Positions 1 through 11,789 of a stretch of DNA of 64,000 nt are shown here, in pieces. Position numbers and translations under genes: made by a program. Position 1 is the stretch's first letter. Each line of letters starts with the position of its first letter. This DNA comes from Adiantum capillus-veneris (Eukaryota > Streptophyta > Polypodiopsida > Polypodiales > Pteridaceae), in NCBI GenBank assembly GCA_014529385.2, contig CM043970.1, positions 42,597,779 to 42,661,778 on the forward strand, written 5' to 3'. The notes beneath the pieces are model-generated. The model saw only the letters and a program-made list of their open reading frames with translations, was not told the origin of the DNA and made no database searches.

Positions 1-470
1 CCATAAGATCACTCTAAGTGATCGTGGAAATAGCGATGATGAATTGGAAGAGCCTACCTACGAAGGGTAGTATGAAGCTTTGAGTGAGGCAATCCAAGTA
101 GGGGGTAACTTTGTTGTCAATGATGAGGAGGGAAATGAAGAAGATGTGGACTTCTACCTCATCAAGTGCACGAGTACAAAGCAGCAACACAAAGCACTTG
201 AAGTGGACAATTGGAAGCAGCGTCGTACATTTTGAAGGGATTCTATTATAAGAAAGTTGATGATTATTGCTACAAGCTACTGGGCAAAAAACATGTCTTC
301 ATGTACTCCAATCTTGCTAGATGTATTAAAATTCCAATCACACATGTACAAGGTGCTAGGAGATTGTATATAATCTTGCCCTAGGTCTTCGAATCCCTAT
401 ATAACGCATGCCATGGGAGATGTAGTTTCAAAAGTTTCTTTTGGATATTTCTAAAAGCAATCATCATCCT
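1..470 (+). pseudogene. 3' fragment of transposase-like gene (second copy)
   Basis: Conceptual translation of about 40-410 follows, block by block, the C-terminal part of the minus-strand gene at 27511-28394. Shared blocks are an acidic stretch, then VDFYLIKC (there VDFYIVKC), then GFYYKK (there GFYYCM), then ARCIKIPI (there VRAIKIPM), then a final block with LY and ESLYN (there ESIYN). The copy is broken: a stop at about 68-70, a stop and frame change near 232-235, and a further stop near 382. It enters from beyond the left edge, so its length is unknown. It is diverged from the 27.5-kb copy, so it is an old family member and not a recent duplicate. Function is inferred only through that gene. 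Confidence 0.6.
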
Positions 471-559
471 CGCTTTAGATATGTGTTAGTCTACCAACAC
501 TTTTAGTCATTCTTGTCAGTCTCTCAAATATTATCAAATGGCAACATGCAACACAAGCA

Positions 560-1030
560 TAAGAGAAATGTTAATGAGTCATATCCATTAATATTGGCTT
601 CTTATAGTTTTCTTTTTGATAGACTTTCATGGTTATTTAATAGCTGTTTAATAGTTATTAACTAGGTAGCATGTAGATAGTGATCTGATAGCTACATAAT
701 AGCTTTTTATGGTTAATACCGACCCAATAGTTATCTAAATGTTGTCTAATAGCTTATTTGATAGCTATGAATTAATTAGATTTTCTATAGATAGGTATAT
801 TTCTACTTATTTCTAGCTATGATCTTTTGCCATGCATCAAGTAGGTTTCAAGTAGTCATTTGATTGCTATTCTAATGGAATTTGTTATATAATAGCTATC
901 TAATAGTGTGAACCAATGGTTAAATAATTGTCTAATAAGTGTCTAATAGCTAATGAAAAAGCTACGAGTGAACCAAAGTGGTTGTACATAGATATATGGT
1001 AGCTATTGAAATGCTATTAGTCTCATCTCT
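560..1030. repeat. AT-rich region dense in TAGCTA/CTAATAG words
   Basis: No gene is visible here. Short self-complementary words (TAGCTA, AATAGCTAT, CTAATAG) recur irregularly many times over about 450 bp, directly downstream of the transposase-like fragment. It reads as a decayed minisatellite or AT-rich transposon end; the class is not certain. Confidence 0.45.
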
Positions 1031-1197
1031 TTATTTTGCACTCTCCCTCGCCTCACGTGGTTGTATTTATGTTTGGTTTTGTGCTCATAGCATGCTATTT
1101 TCATATGTTTTGTAGGCTCGCTATACATGTGCATCTTGTAGTGGTATCGTAGCATTGGTTACGCTCCAAACCAGGATATGGTAGCCACGGAGATCTG

Positions 1198-1201
<4 letters not shown>

Positions 1202-1256
<55 letters not shown>
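1202..1256. repeat. (CT)n microsatellite
   Basis: About 27 uninterrupted CT units. The flanks (1030-1200 and 1260-1517) hold no gene I can support. Confidence 0.95.
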
Positions 1257-1258
<2 letters not shown>

Positions 1259-1517
1259 TTACTTCATGTTAATCACCCATGGTAGATCATGAGACTTCTA
1301 GGAGAGCTTTCATATTTTTCTTATGAAAAAACATAGAAGAAAGAAGCAGATACGATTTTATTTTATTTTGGTTCTTCCTCTTGTCGTAGGAAGCAACATC
1401 GAGTGGAGAAGATGGAAGGAAAAGTATTTTTTTTAACAACACAAATGCAAGATTCTTAAAGATCTTGTAGATCAAGCAGTGGAAACCTCATCACTATATG
1501 GCACGGGCATATTCAAA

Positions 1518-1572
1518 TGGGATTAAGGGTGCAAATTAGACCCTGGGATTAAGGGTGCAAATTAGACCCTGA
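1518..1572. repeat. 26-bp tandem duplication
   Basis: A unit beginning TGGGATTAAGGGTGC occurs at 1518 and again at 1544, period 26. Just downstream, a shorter phrase around ACAAGGATTAAATAGA is also repeated (1614 and 1650). The whole of 1260-2890 otherwise lacks a supported gene. Confidence 0.8.
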
Positions 1573-1893
1573 GCCATGAGTATGATATGGAAACAAAAGA
1601 TCATGATGATGATACAAGGATTAAATAGAAAATAGAAAATGATGGTACAAGGATTAAATAGAGATAGTAATAGGTTTTGCATGTATAGCTAGTCAAACTT
1701 GGAAGTAAAGAGGGATATGTTACAAAAAGAGTATGTGGCCCTCAATTATTTTTATTTTGGAAACAAGGAGAATCTTGTAAGATTCTCTCGCTATCTTCTC
1801 TTAGGTTTTTAGGAAAACTTAGGCAACTCTCAGTCCACAACTGCATGGCAGTCCACGTGTTTGGTGAATATCTTGCAATTATACTAGTTGGGT

Positions 1894-1895
<2 letters not shown>

Positions 1896-1957
<62 letters not shown>

Positions 1958-1963
1958 CCCCCC
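1896..1963. repeat. (TC)n followed by poly-C
   Basis: Thirty TC units run straight into nine C residues. Apparent Arg-Glu repeat reading frames across it are artefacts of the dinucleotide. Confidence 0.95.
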
Positions 1964-2879
1964 GACACATGGTCTGTAGAGGTGATAGAGAAGCATCAGA
2001 TCTACGTGCTAGTATGGGGGTTGTTGGGAACTGGTGTGGAGGCACAACATAGCAACTGTAGGTGATAGATAGGGGAGGACCAATTTTGGCATGAGTGAAC
2101 GTCAAGCCTGCACATGGGTAGGGGGGCTCCTAGGAGATGGGTAGAGGCAATAACATGCAAAGGGGGGTGACTCAGGAGGTGGAGATTGTCCCAGGCAGAG
2201 GCGGAGATGGAGTGGGAGTTGGAGGCAAAGGAGGTGGTGCCTTCTTGCTTTTGGGGGTTGAGGGAATCTTTAGAGTAATCAATTTTCTTTCAAAGGCTAC
2301 CACTATGTGTATGTATGTGTGGACGATTGTGAAAAAGTCCTTTAAAAATGGGAATCTGGAGGAGAAGATTTAAACAATTTAAATGAGAGAAGATTTGCTG
2401 GAAGAACAAGCTAGAAGAAGGTTGGATTTGGTGACTGTTGAGATTTGATAGAAGAACTCGAAGAAGAAGAGGAGGAGGAATCTATGAGCATCGTGGTAGG
2501 AAACAACCCAAGAGGCTCGCATGCTCTATTTCCATTTCAAACCTGACTTCAACTTTGATTTTGTGGGTAGCCATCAGAGATTCAAGCTCTGCCTTAAATC
2601 CTACCAATTGTCTCGTCTTTACCTACTTGGCTACCATTCCTTTGATCGAAGATCAAAAGTAGTGCTTGAAAAAAAAACCTACGTTTAGTCTAATCCCACC
2701 TACAAAATTTGAAATTTACCTCTAAGTTTAAAAGTTTAAGGCAAGTAAACCTACAAGAAACAGAGAAATTTAGTGTAACAACTTCGAAATATAGCCAATG
2801 TACCCCTATATTGTTTTGTACGTAGTATTTTTGGAGTTTATTCCACATTTTATTACTAAGAATCTCTTTCAGATACCTT

Positions 2880-3828
2880 CGTTCTCCCTTTTCGGGACGT
2901 GAATGCTCCCTTTCCTCGACCTGAATGCTCTGGGTTGCAGCATGTTCCCATGCACCTCAGGGCTCCCACCCTCACCACATGCCTTTGCCCTCGCTTGGCC
3001 TACACAACTTCCTCCTCCTTGCACCTTGAGACCCTTGCTCCATGTCACTACACGAACACCCTCTCTACACCCCTACCCCTACCCCTACACCCTCCCATCC
3101 CCTCCCCTCCCATACATGCGCCCTCCTGTCCCCCCCCCTCCCGTCCCTGCATCCTTGCACCCTCCCCTCCCATCCCACACCCTTCTATGTTGCATGCCAT
3201 GCTAACCCCGCAGCACTTGTTGTCGCACATCTGCATGATGCACATCGTCCGCTGGTTGACGTTACGTAAGATAGGATCAGCCTAGTGAAGCAGTGATGCG
3301 CATGACAAGATGCGGGAGAGAGAAAGAGAGTCAGAGAATAGTTTTTTAGCCTTGCATCATTGAAGAGGAGAGAGAGAGAGATCCCCGTTCGTCATGAGAT
3401 GCCACTGTAGCAGATGGCGATCCTCCTTGCGTGCGCATTCCTCCTCACATCACACAAACCCACGCCCTTCTCCTGCCATCCCCTGGTGCGCCCTACCCAC
3501 CCTCTCCCCTTCTCACCATCATGGGCAGCACCAGTTTCACACCATCACATGTAGCATGGTAGACTCTTGGAGTGCTATAGATGGAGAGTGTGGAAGGCCT
3601 GCGAAATACCAAAAATAACACAATACACAGCATAAATTGACAAATTGCCCACCCCCTTGTTGAACATTTATGTTCGACCACAAACGGGCTTATTGCACTA
3701 ACAAAACTGCCACTCCAAAACAAACTCTCTGCACATCATAAAACCACCTAGCATATGTACAAAACTTGGCATCTGTCACCCGCTGCTTTTGTTCATGCGG
3801 GTTGCCCAACCCCCTGCTTTTCTTGCCA
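2880..3828. other. C-rich low-complexity region, no gene supported
   Basis: 2900-3240 is rich in CCCCTAC, CCCTCCC and CCATCC words on the plus strand and gives long proline-rich frames in several phases at once, which marks compositional bias. 3300-3700 contains short GA tracts. The minus strand of 3493-3828 continues the composition of the gag relic to the right but is broken by stops, so it may be that element's 3' non-coding end. Confidence 0.4.
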
Positions 3829-5630
3829 TCATCCACCTGGGTCAAACACCTGGCTTTGATCACTTCCATCCACCTGCAATGGCCTCCCATAGTGCTGCAT
3901 CCCATCACACAGCCAATCATCCACATAACATGTCCTTGGCATACTTCCACTGTCCCCAACATTCATTGGCATACTGTCCAGTTCCAAAAAAACAACATCA
4001 AAAGCATCACCGCTTCCATCAGACATATCATCATTGACACGAAACATACCATGCCCTCCCTCCCAACCATATAAAGTGAGATCCTCCTCAAGCAAATCCT
4101 GCACCTGCTCGACAGCCCACTGCATAGCGGCGTTTATCAGCATCCCTTTCAACCACCATTCACAAATCCCTTTAGAAAGCTCAGACACAATCTAGGAATC
4201 CGTATTCTCTGCCACCATAGAGTGCACTTGCTGCATAGGAAGCACCTCTATATTTGGCTCCATGCTTGCCTTGTCATCTGCATTGCACTCAACTCCAACA
4301 TCATCAAGATCTCCCTCATCAATCGGCCCTTCAAGGTCGATAAGCACCACTTGCTTGTCAGCTTCCATCACCTGCTCTTTAAGCATCTCTTCTACTGCTG
4401 CATCATGCTCCATCAAGGAAGAGAGAAACTCGTTCTCTATCACATTATCCTCATCTTGATCTTCATCCATAAGCAAGGCCACCTCGTCATTCTTGGCAAA
4501 CCCCTGTACCTGATGCACCACCACGGCACATTCCACTGCCACTTTCATCAGCATGGCAATTAACATGGCACCGCACATCATCTTCACCTGCATATCATCA
4601 CCTGTAGGCTCGGGCTCCTCCACTTGGTCTCCATCAAGCGTAACGGTTTGCACTGCTCCTTGTTTCTCATACACACTCACTGTATCTCCACCCACTTGCA
4701 AGAGATTAAACTCATCATACCCTGACTGAGACAACTTAGTCTCCCAACTCGTGTCAACATCTATAGAGCTACTTTCACTTGGCTCAACCTCGTCCTCTAT
4801 CTCAAGCTCGGAAAGCTCCTCTAGCTTCACCGCTTCAACCTCGTCTGCAAACCGCACTGTTTGGCCCTTACCACACTTCAATGGAGCTTCTACAACCGCA
4901 CCTTGACTTGGCAGTACCTCCTTTGTCCATTTTGAAACCACTTGCACATCCTCTACAATTGGAGTCACTCTAGTTGGCATTTTCAGCATAGGAACCGCCC
5001 TATCTCTCTGCAACCATAGAACCCTCGGTTCCTCTCGCACATGCACTTCTCTTTGCACAATCCTTGGCTCGGCTACCACTGCATCAACCTGCTTTGGGAT
5101 CACAATACCTGGCAAACCCTGTCTAGCTTCACGCTTCTTGAGAATTTTCTTGGTTCGCCCTTTCGCTAGAGCCATCACTTCTTCGTATGACACCGGGCCA
5201 TCTATCTCCACCTTATCACGTACTTCCTCATGCACGCAATCCATGAATTTGCTCAACTTTAAAAACCCAACATTCTCAGCAGCAATTAACTTTATCAGCT
5301 TTTCCCAAAGGACCTCAAACTCCCATAAGAATGTTGAAAATCCGCTTTCAAGCCTTGCTTCAAATTGCCCATCCTTCTCTTTACTTCATCCAACTGTGCA
5401 TGTGCTACATATTTGCTTCGAAAATCCACTTCTAGTGCTTCATGATCCACCTTTTCCTCATTAGGCAGGCCATCGAACCATAGCCTCGCTTTACCACGAA
5501 CCAAGAGAGGAAACACCTGTACCGCACCTTCTTCCCTCGACAAACCACTTTCCAGCACGAACAACCCATAGTCTTGGAGCTAGGTTCCTGCATCTTCGAC
5601 CCCAATGAAAATGGGAAATCCCGTCCAAGC
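3829..5630 (-). pseudogene. gag-like polyprotein relic (element E)
   Basis: Read on the minus strand, a Met codon at 5628-5630 opens a frame with the retrotransposon gag core (ARLWFDGLPNEEK, about residues 50-65, then a helix block ending RSKYV), the usual capsid region of Ty3/gypsy gag. After it comes a Lys-rich block and a long acidic, low-complexity C-terminal half. Lesions: an in-frame TAG near 5578, a one-base frameshift near 5325-5335 (the two frames join naturally across WEKL), and a TAG at about 4192 after which the same frame stays open to 3829. No protease, RT or integrase follows, so this is a gag-only non-autonomous element or a truncated one. I could not delimit its LTRs. Long plus-strand frames here are antisense shadows. 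Confidence 0.6.
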
Positions 5631-5639
5631 CATTACTTC

Positions 5640-7464
5640 TCTAGCAGCACCTGCTCTTCAAAGGCCTCACCTTTGGCATCACCAAAATCATCGCTTTGTC
5701 TTCAAACAGGAGCATCAATGTGCTCCTCAGTGGGGGCACCAGAAGATCGAGAGGGGGAATGGGGAACACACCCGACACACACGCAATGGCCCCTATATAG
5801 CTCAGGGTATTCACAGCACCCCTATTCTCTCGAAAAACACCTTCAAAGAAAGCAACTCACACTAGCAGGGCCTCGCCTGCACTTCGCCCAACGCACACAC
5901 TCTTTGCACAATCCTCAGACAGCTACCACACCGATCTTGCCCACTTCTCGCACTTCCACAGCTCGACATCTCTCTTTCTTTCTCTCTCACACACATAGGG
6001 GGCCCGAGGGGACGCACACGCTCACACACACCGGCACCACACACCTTGGAGACGAGCAAAGAAAAAAGGGGGGAAGGGGGAAAAGACGACACCAAAAAAA
6101 TCGACAATGACAGCTTCTTTACACACCATGTACAAAACTCATGTGGCCTGCTCTAGGTCGCGCCATGGCCATCACCAATCCATACAGAGAGGCACACACC
6201 TCCCTTGCCACTCAACTCCGTCGGCACATGCCTCGACAAAAAACTCCATCGTTGGCTTCACTTTGACAGAAGCCGTTTTCTCTTGGCAGCCCTCGCTCGC
6301 TTTCTTTTCTACGAAGCTCTCGCTCCTCCGAGCCTCTTCACAACGATTTGTCTTCCATGCTCGCTTCCATCCTCGAGCGCGCGAAGCGTTTTCCTTTTTC
6401 TCCCCTTCTCCTCTTCCTTTTCCAAGCCCCCAAGGGAAAATAAAACCTTGCTCCTCTTTTCGAAAACAGCTGGTCCTTTTCTCTCGTTTCTTCCTTTTCC
6501 AAGGCAAAGAAATAAATGATTTCTTTCTTGGGCTTTGCTTTGTGAATCTTAGTCTTTTTTGCTTTTGAGCAAAAATTCCACCAAGTTAAGGGGTCACCCT
6601 TTTCCCTTTTGAACTTATAGCCAAGGACTTTCCTATAATCCGTCTCGCTTGTGGTCGGTGCTCCGTGTGCTCGGGCTCGTCGAATAAATTTTTCGAGCAT
6701 GCCACATGGGAGATCCACCTGTCGGCTCCATGTCATGACGCCTAGATGGCTTCAAACGGCGTGTCCCAAACATAGAAAAAAGCATCCGACCATCCACGTT
6801 CGCTACGAACTGCCGACCTCGACCAAGCATATCTCCATGCTCTGGACTCCAATTCAGGTGCCGTCGACTCCGACTAGCATCACATGATGCATGCTACCCA
6901 CCAGACACCTGGCGAGCTCAAGAAAACACCAAATTGCGCATTTCTCGATGCAGCTCTCAAACGCCTCGAAACTGGCCCCTGCCAAAACTTGATTGTTCAT
7001 AACTTTCCATCCAGAAGTCCGATTCTCAATCCGAAAAGACCGACGTGCTCCACAACTCGAGCACTTCTCGTGTATGATATCCACCTGCCTTGACCAACCA
7101 CCTGTGCCCGCCCAATTCGACGAGGATCTGCAAACGCATCCCCCTTCAACTTGCCATATCTTGCACATCCGTGCTCCGTTTGACGAGCTGTCCGGACGAG
7201 CTTCTAGAGCATCTTGAATACCACATTTCGGGGCACATTTTCTACATCTCGAACACCGTGACTTTCCGTCAACATTATCCCACTTTGGAGGCCCCCCCTT
7301 GGCCTAAAAAACCGACTTAAGCATGCATTTCTGCTGCCACTTGCCTGCTGAGGTCTCCCACACTAGCTTTAGCCCTCTACCATGCACCTGTCAGCATACA
7401 TAGCACTGCACTGTACACTTCCCAGCACGGACCAACTTTGGTTGCACCAGCGTGTGGAGAGGTC
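5640..7464. other. Gene-free leader or LTR-like stretch upstream of element E
   Basis: This lies 5' of the minus-strand gag relic and has no coherent domain on either strand. It is more GC-rich than its surroundings, with CTC-rich patches (5960-5990, 6300-6420). It probably holds the untranslated leader and perhaps the 5' LTR of element E, but I found no matching repeat at the other end of the element and no primer-binding site, so boundaries are not given. Confidence 0.35.
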
Positions 7465-8934
7465 TTAAAATGAGGAAGCACATGGTGCAGCACAAGCTTC
7501 AATTGGCCGATTGTATGTGATAAGGGTTGATTCTCCTCTTTATTTGGGAAGGGATTCTTTGGAGAGGGAAGAAGAGTTTCTACAAACAGATATGCCTCCA
7601 TCAGATTTAAATAGATCAAAGAAGTATGTCTTCCTTTGTCGTGTCAAAAAGTATGTGCTACTTTGATGATTCCTTTTATATGAAAGCGGTGTATCTTGTG
7701 ATGAGAAAAGTGCCTTGGAAAGAGGAAATTTACAGAATTTTAGAGAAAAATCATGAGGGTTCCTGTGGTGATCACTTTGCTTCAAAGATCACTTTGCATT
7801 TAATCTTGCAAGAGGGGTATGTGTGGCCAAGCATTCAACGTGATGTTCATCATTGGTGCAAGTCTTGTAAAGAGTGCCAAAGCATGGAAAATAGGGTACT
7901 CAAATAAAAAATTAGAGGAACCATTGTGTCTTATGATGTTTTTGAGAAGTGGGTTATTGATGCATTAGGTCCTCTTCCTATGACAGCTAGAGGAAAATGC
8001 TACATACTTACTGTTGTTGACTATCTATCCAGGTGGGCCGAAGCCAAATATGTTAAGAAAAACCACAAGCAAAGATGTTTCCCAATTTATATATGAAGAT
8101 ATTTGCTACAAATTTTGCATGCCATTGGAGTTACTTTTTGACAAGGGTCTAGGTTTCAGTGGAGAGCTGTTGGATTATCTATGTGAGGAGCTTCATGTGC
8201 ATCGCAGGTTTACTACTCCATATTATCCCCAATGCAATTTAGTGAATGAAAGGTTTAATGGAAAACTCATAAGGATTCTTATAAAGATGACAAGAAATAA
8301 TGTAAAGACTTGGGATTTATAGCTACCTTGCACTCTATGGGCGGATTTCCCTCAAATCAAGTATTGATTTCTCTCCCTTCCATCTAGTTTTTGGCAAAGA
8401 GGCTTTACTTCCTATTCACATGGAGATACTAGCTTTGAATCTGATGCTAAAGCTTAAAGAAGAGTCTAATGATGCATCAATATGTACAATTGGATAGGCT
8501 GCTAGATTTTGAGCTTTATGAGTAGGGAAGAACAATCAAGAAAAGACAAATGAGAAGGTGAAGGACAAAGACATCAAGAAGGGTGACATGGTGCTTCTTT
8601 ATAGTAGTTAGCTTAATATCATTTTTCAAAATAAGTATCAAATCAAATGGAAAGGTTATTTATTGGTCTTAAACAGGTTTCCAATTGGCACATATTAGCT
8701 TTGCTAAGTTGGATGGTACCCCACATAAAGCATGTGTGAATGGATACATGTTGAAGAAGTATATTGCAAGGTTGATGACTGCAATTAAGGATGAGCTTTC
8801 TTTTAAGAAATTTTTTGATCATGTGGATAATGATGAAGATGAAATGAAGACTCCCTCATCTGGTTTAGATGATCACTTTTTTGATGCAGATCATGAATGA
8901 TCTAGATGGCTGGGGTGTGGCAAACTATGTTAGG
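7465..8934 (+). pseudogene. Tat-type Ty3/gypsy integrase fragment (element D)
   Basis: The sequence begins abruptly inside the tail of the second RNase H (E-A-H-G-A-A-Q, matching elements A and B), then runs through the integrase zinc-finger block (GDHFASKITLH, then C-x2-C in KSCKECQ near 7862), the catalytic-core start (WVIDALGPLP near 7950), the second Asp block (FDKGLGF near 8140) and the YYPQCN..NERFNG block carrying the Glu (near 8222-8262). The C-terminal integrase region continues to about 8900. There are at least four stops or frame changes. It ends at a pol-end phrase (D-A-D-H-E) shared with element B. It is a dead fragment whose 5' part is missing; its 3' end is interrupted by the 8935-9588 insertion. 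Confidence 0.75.
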
Positions 8935-9588
8935 TGCATTTTCAACACCCCGTTTTTTGTAAATTTGTACATATGGACATGATGCCCAATGTCAAAAGAG
9001 TGTGTGGGCTTTCTTTTTGTCATTTTTTAAAGCTTGATTTAGCAAGCACATGTACATGCAGGGCAAGCCACTAGGATAGCGCCAATTGTTAGGTTACTGT
9101 AAGTGCCCGTAATAAGTGAGTTTTTTTGAAGTGAGACTTGTATATAACTAAAGCTCATGTAAACACTTAAAATTGTTTAGACAAAGTCCAATTTTTTTTT
9201 AAGTTTTATCTCTTTGTGCCTCTTTGATGGTTTTTGATGCAGTTTTTGCCCTCGCCTTGCCTTCTCTATGTGTAGTCGTATCGGGACAGCTCTCTGTTTG
9301 CGTCTATTTTGCATGCAGTGGAGTGTAAATTAAATTTTGGTCATCTTCAGATTTATTGCTAGTCATTTTTCAAGATTTCTTCCAAGCTTTAAAGTGCCCC
9401 AATTGGAGTTGTGCTCTTCAAAGTTATGACTAGTTCTCTGCAGGGTTGTGGCTATGGCAGCCTAGTGGCAAATTGTGTGCACACAGATTAGGAGGGTATG
9501 TATCTATGTCTTGTGGAATTGATGCTGAATTGTGGGTTTGTGATGTTACAAAGGGGAGACCCTTGTCTTCATATGCAATGGCCGACGT
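8935..9588. mobile_element. About 650-bp insertion of unknown family
   Basis: The pol-end/LTR junction of element B reads continuously, but in element D the same junction is split. TGTTAGG occurs immediately before the insert (8928-8934) and again after it (9589-9595), as a target duplication would. The insert starts TGCATTTTC and ends CCGACGT; I see no terminal inverted repeats and no coding frame. A third TTGTTAGG lies inside it near 9087, which weakens the case. Class unknown. Confidence 0.35.
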
Positions 9589-9612
9589 TGTTAGGAGTTT
9601 TTTTGGAGCAAG

Positions 9613-10529
9613 GGATTGCGCATATGTACATACACATGCCATGGTGCATCGAATAAAGGATTGCCCATTTTCCAGAGCCAGGTGGTTACGTGGGGCCCAC
9701 ATGTGTACAAGTAGGACATCATGTACATAGTGCATCGATTTTCACTATCACCAGTACTAGTGTGTTTTTTATATAGTAATGAGGATTTGGTAGCGCGTAA
9801 AACTTATCAAGGAAGCTATTCGCGGGCCGATGACATGAGGTAAGCAGGTGCGTCAGATGGAATCTAGTGGCGTCAGGAGGTCGAATGGGGTCAATACTTG
9901 CACATGGATAAGTACGGACACAACGTGGGTGTTTTCTTGTGATAATTATGCAAAAAGTTCATCATGAGAATTGTATTTGGGGGCCACTTCATGTGTTTGT
10001 GGGATGCATTATTGGAAAAAGTTGAGTGCCAGGTGTGCGGATGGATGCAGCAGGGTGAAAACTATGCACTGTGAGGCCACTTTTTAGCCTGTTCGGGGTC
10101 CGTTTGAGGTCAAGTAAAAGGCCAAAGGTGCCCAAGTAATAAAGCTAAGTGTGGCAACTGAAAAACCTGAGAGAAGACCAGAAAAATTGTGGAGAGAAGA
10201 GGAGGAACAACTACAACTGAGTTTTTGTTGTTTTTGGGAGCCTGTTTTGGCCATAAACTGCTCATCCGGGGTCGGATTTGAGCACTTTGACATTGTAGAT
10301 TGGGGTTTTGGGCTGTTCTGGACGCGATGGCACTGTCCATTTTTCCAAATTCCTCACCATTTTTCTACTCTTTTGGCTGTGTAAGTTTCTCCTATGGAGC
10401 GAAGCTTCTGCTCCAATTTGTGATTGTATCTGGCATATTTTACCCATATTGTGTGAGCTATTTGCCCATTGGTGTTGGCCCAAGCTCAATTGTATTCAAA
10501 CATAATAAATTCTTCTCTTTTGAGCTGAG

Positions 10530-10572
<43 letters not shown>

Positions 10573-10744
10573 TGTGGAGTGGGCAAATGGGTAGTCTCTC
10601 TCCTCTCACTCCATCGGTGTGTTTCATGTCTCGGTCAGGGGGTTGTGTAAGCCGAGTGGTGCCCTATAGCATGTGTGTGTATCATCCCAAGAGTGTGTGT
10701 CGGGTCATTATAGAGGCGTTGTGTGTGTTTCCATCTTGCCCACA
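9613..10744 (+). repeat. LTR shared by Tat-type relics D and A
   Basis: This 1.13-kb block matches, in reverse complement, the 3' LTR of element B (50247-51195 plus 53217-53294). Its left end aligns with the B LTR end that follows a purine-rich tract; the expected TG has become GG. Its right end is CACA, where similarity to B stops. It contains (TG)n at about 10532-10569, which is (CA)n in B. Pol end plus purine tract of D lies on the left and the leader and gag of A on the right, so one LTR serves as 3' LTR of D and 5' LTR of A. Promoter activity is expected for an LTR but not shown. Confidence 0.7.
10532..10569. repeat. (TG)n microsatellite inside LTR
   Basis: About 16 TG units, interrupted once by a TTT. 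The orthologous place in the LTR of element B carries (CA)n at 50309-50336 on the opposite strand. Confidence 0.9.
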
Positions 10745-11789
10745 TTCTTTTGGCGGCCCCACAGAGTATCTTCTTCGAGTACCTTTAGCTTCGGGATTAC
10801 ATGTTACAGATTACACGTTACACGTTATAGGCATGTACAGGTGATTCACATAGGTACAGGTAGCTGGAGTAGAGTGAGACACTGGCAAGTGGGAGTCACT
10901 TGCAATTGCCATGGATATGCATCACTTGGCGCCTGTTTGAGCGCATTGTCTGTTGGTATTGTACGTTACTTGTGGAAATTGCCATTGTACGCCATTGTGG
11001 AGCCATACTTGGTTTTATTTGGCAGTCCCAGCCATTTCTGAGACTTGGTCTGGAAGATAGTCATTTCTGAGACTTGACTATATGAGATTTGCATAAACTT
11101 CCGTGAGAGGGTCCATAGCGTGAGGTTTTATTGAGCTGGGGGATTCTCAAATGTGAGATCTTTTCGGTGATACAGGTAGTTGGAGCACCCTTTTTGTGAC
11201 CTCGCCATAGGCTATGTACTAGTGATTACTACTTGATGCTCGGGTTCTATTATTGGTAGGTTATGCATATATATACAGTCTATATTTTGGGTTATTACTG
11301 CTCTACTTCTAGGGAAACTCTGTCAAAAAACTTTGTCAAAATTTTTCCAAGTTGTGATGGCTAGTTTTTTGGTCTTTTGAGCCATTTATGCAGTTATGCT
11401 GCTGAAATTTTGGCAAAATCAGAGGATAAGTCAGGTGTGCCTTCTTGAGAGCTTCATGATTGGCTTTAATGGATGATCAAAATGGACCTCAATTCACTCC
11501 TTTTCATTTAACACAGAGAATCCAAATAAATGTTTATGTGTCCAGGAAGATTTTTTCCAGCAGCGCATAGTCTTTATGTTCGGGCCAAGAAGATTAAGAG
11601 AGATACTGGAATGCCCTTTGCCTGTTGTAATTTTGATGATTAACTATGAAAACTCATTTGATGTGCATGTGTTTATCCTTATCTAAAGACAAGCTCCATT
11701 GAAGTTTCTAGGAATTGAGTCAGTCAAAAGTTTTGGGTTCTTGCATGTGTGTTTGAAGGGGTTCTCAAAACATCGTAACTTGGGTAGCC
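10745..11789 (+). other. Element A leader with a conserved ~70-residue peptide
   Basis: Most of this untranslated leader shows nothing recognisable. The exception is about 11470-11690: with one frame adjustment in a T-run near 11550 it encodes a block containing FQQRIVFMFGPRRL and later NYENSFDVHVFIL. The same block occurs twice on the minus strand at 51396-51608 and 51605-51823. Conservation at the protein level in three places suggests a once-translated small ORF upstream of gag or carried by an LTR. I do not recognise the domain. Confidence 0.45.
10751..10762 (+). other. Candidate primer-binding site of element A
   Basis: TGGCGGCCCCAC begins six bases after the LTR end. TGG at this distance is the normal start of a tRNA-primed site; which tRNA is not clear to me. 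Similarity between elements A and B ends between the LTR and this site, which fits B ending there with its flank. Confidence 0.35.

Noticed and set aside
2899-3285. Proline/histidine-rich ORFs
   Set aside because: Three overlapping plus frames are open together because the strand is C-rich and poor in A; no domain and no splice context.
5574-6110. 178-residue plus-strand ORF beside element E
   Set aside because: Low-complexity Ser/Thr/His/Arg-rich frame, partly in the leader and partly antisense to gag; no recognisable domain.
9430-9735. ORFs on both strands before the shared LTR
   Set aside because: The region is the end of the 650-bp insertion plus pol-end and LTR sequence; neither frame has a domain.
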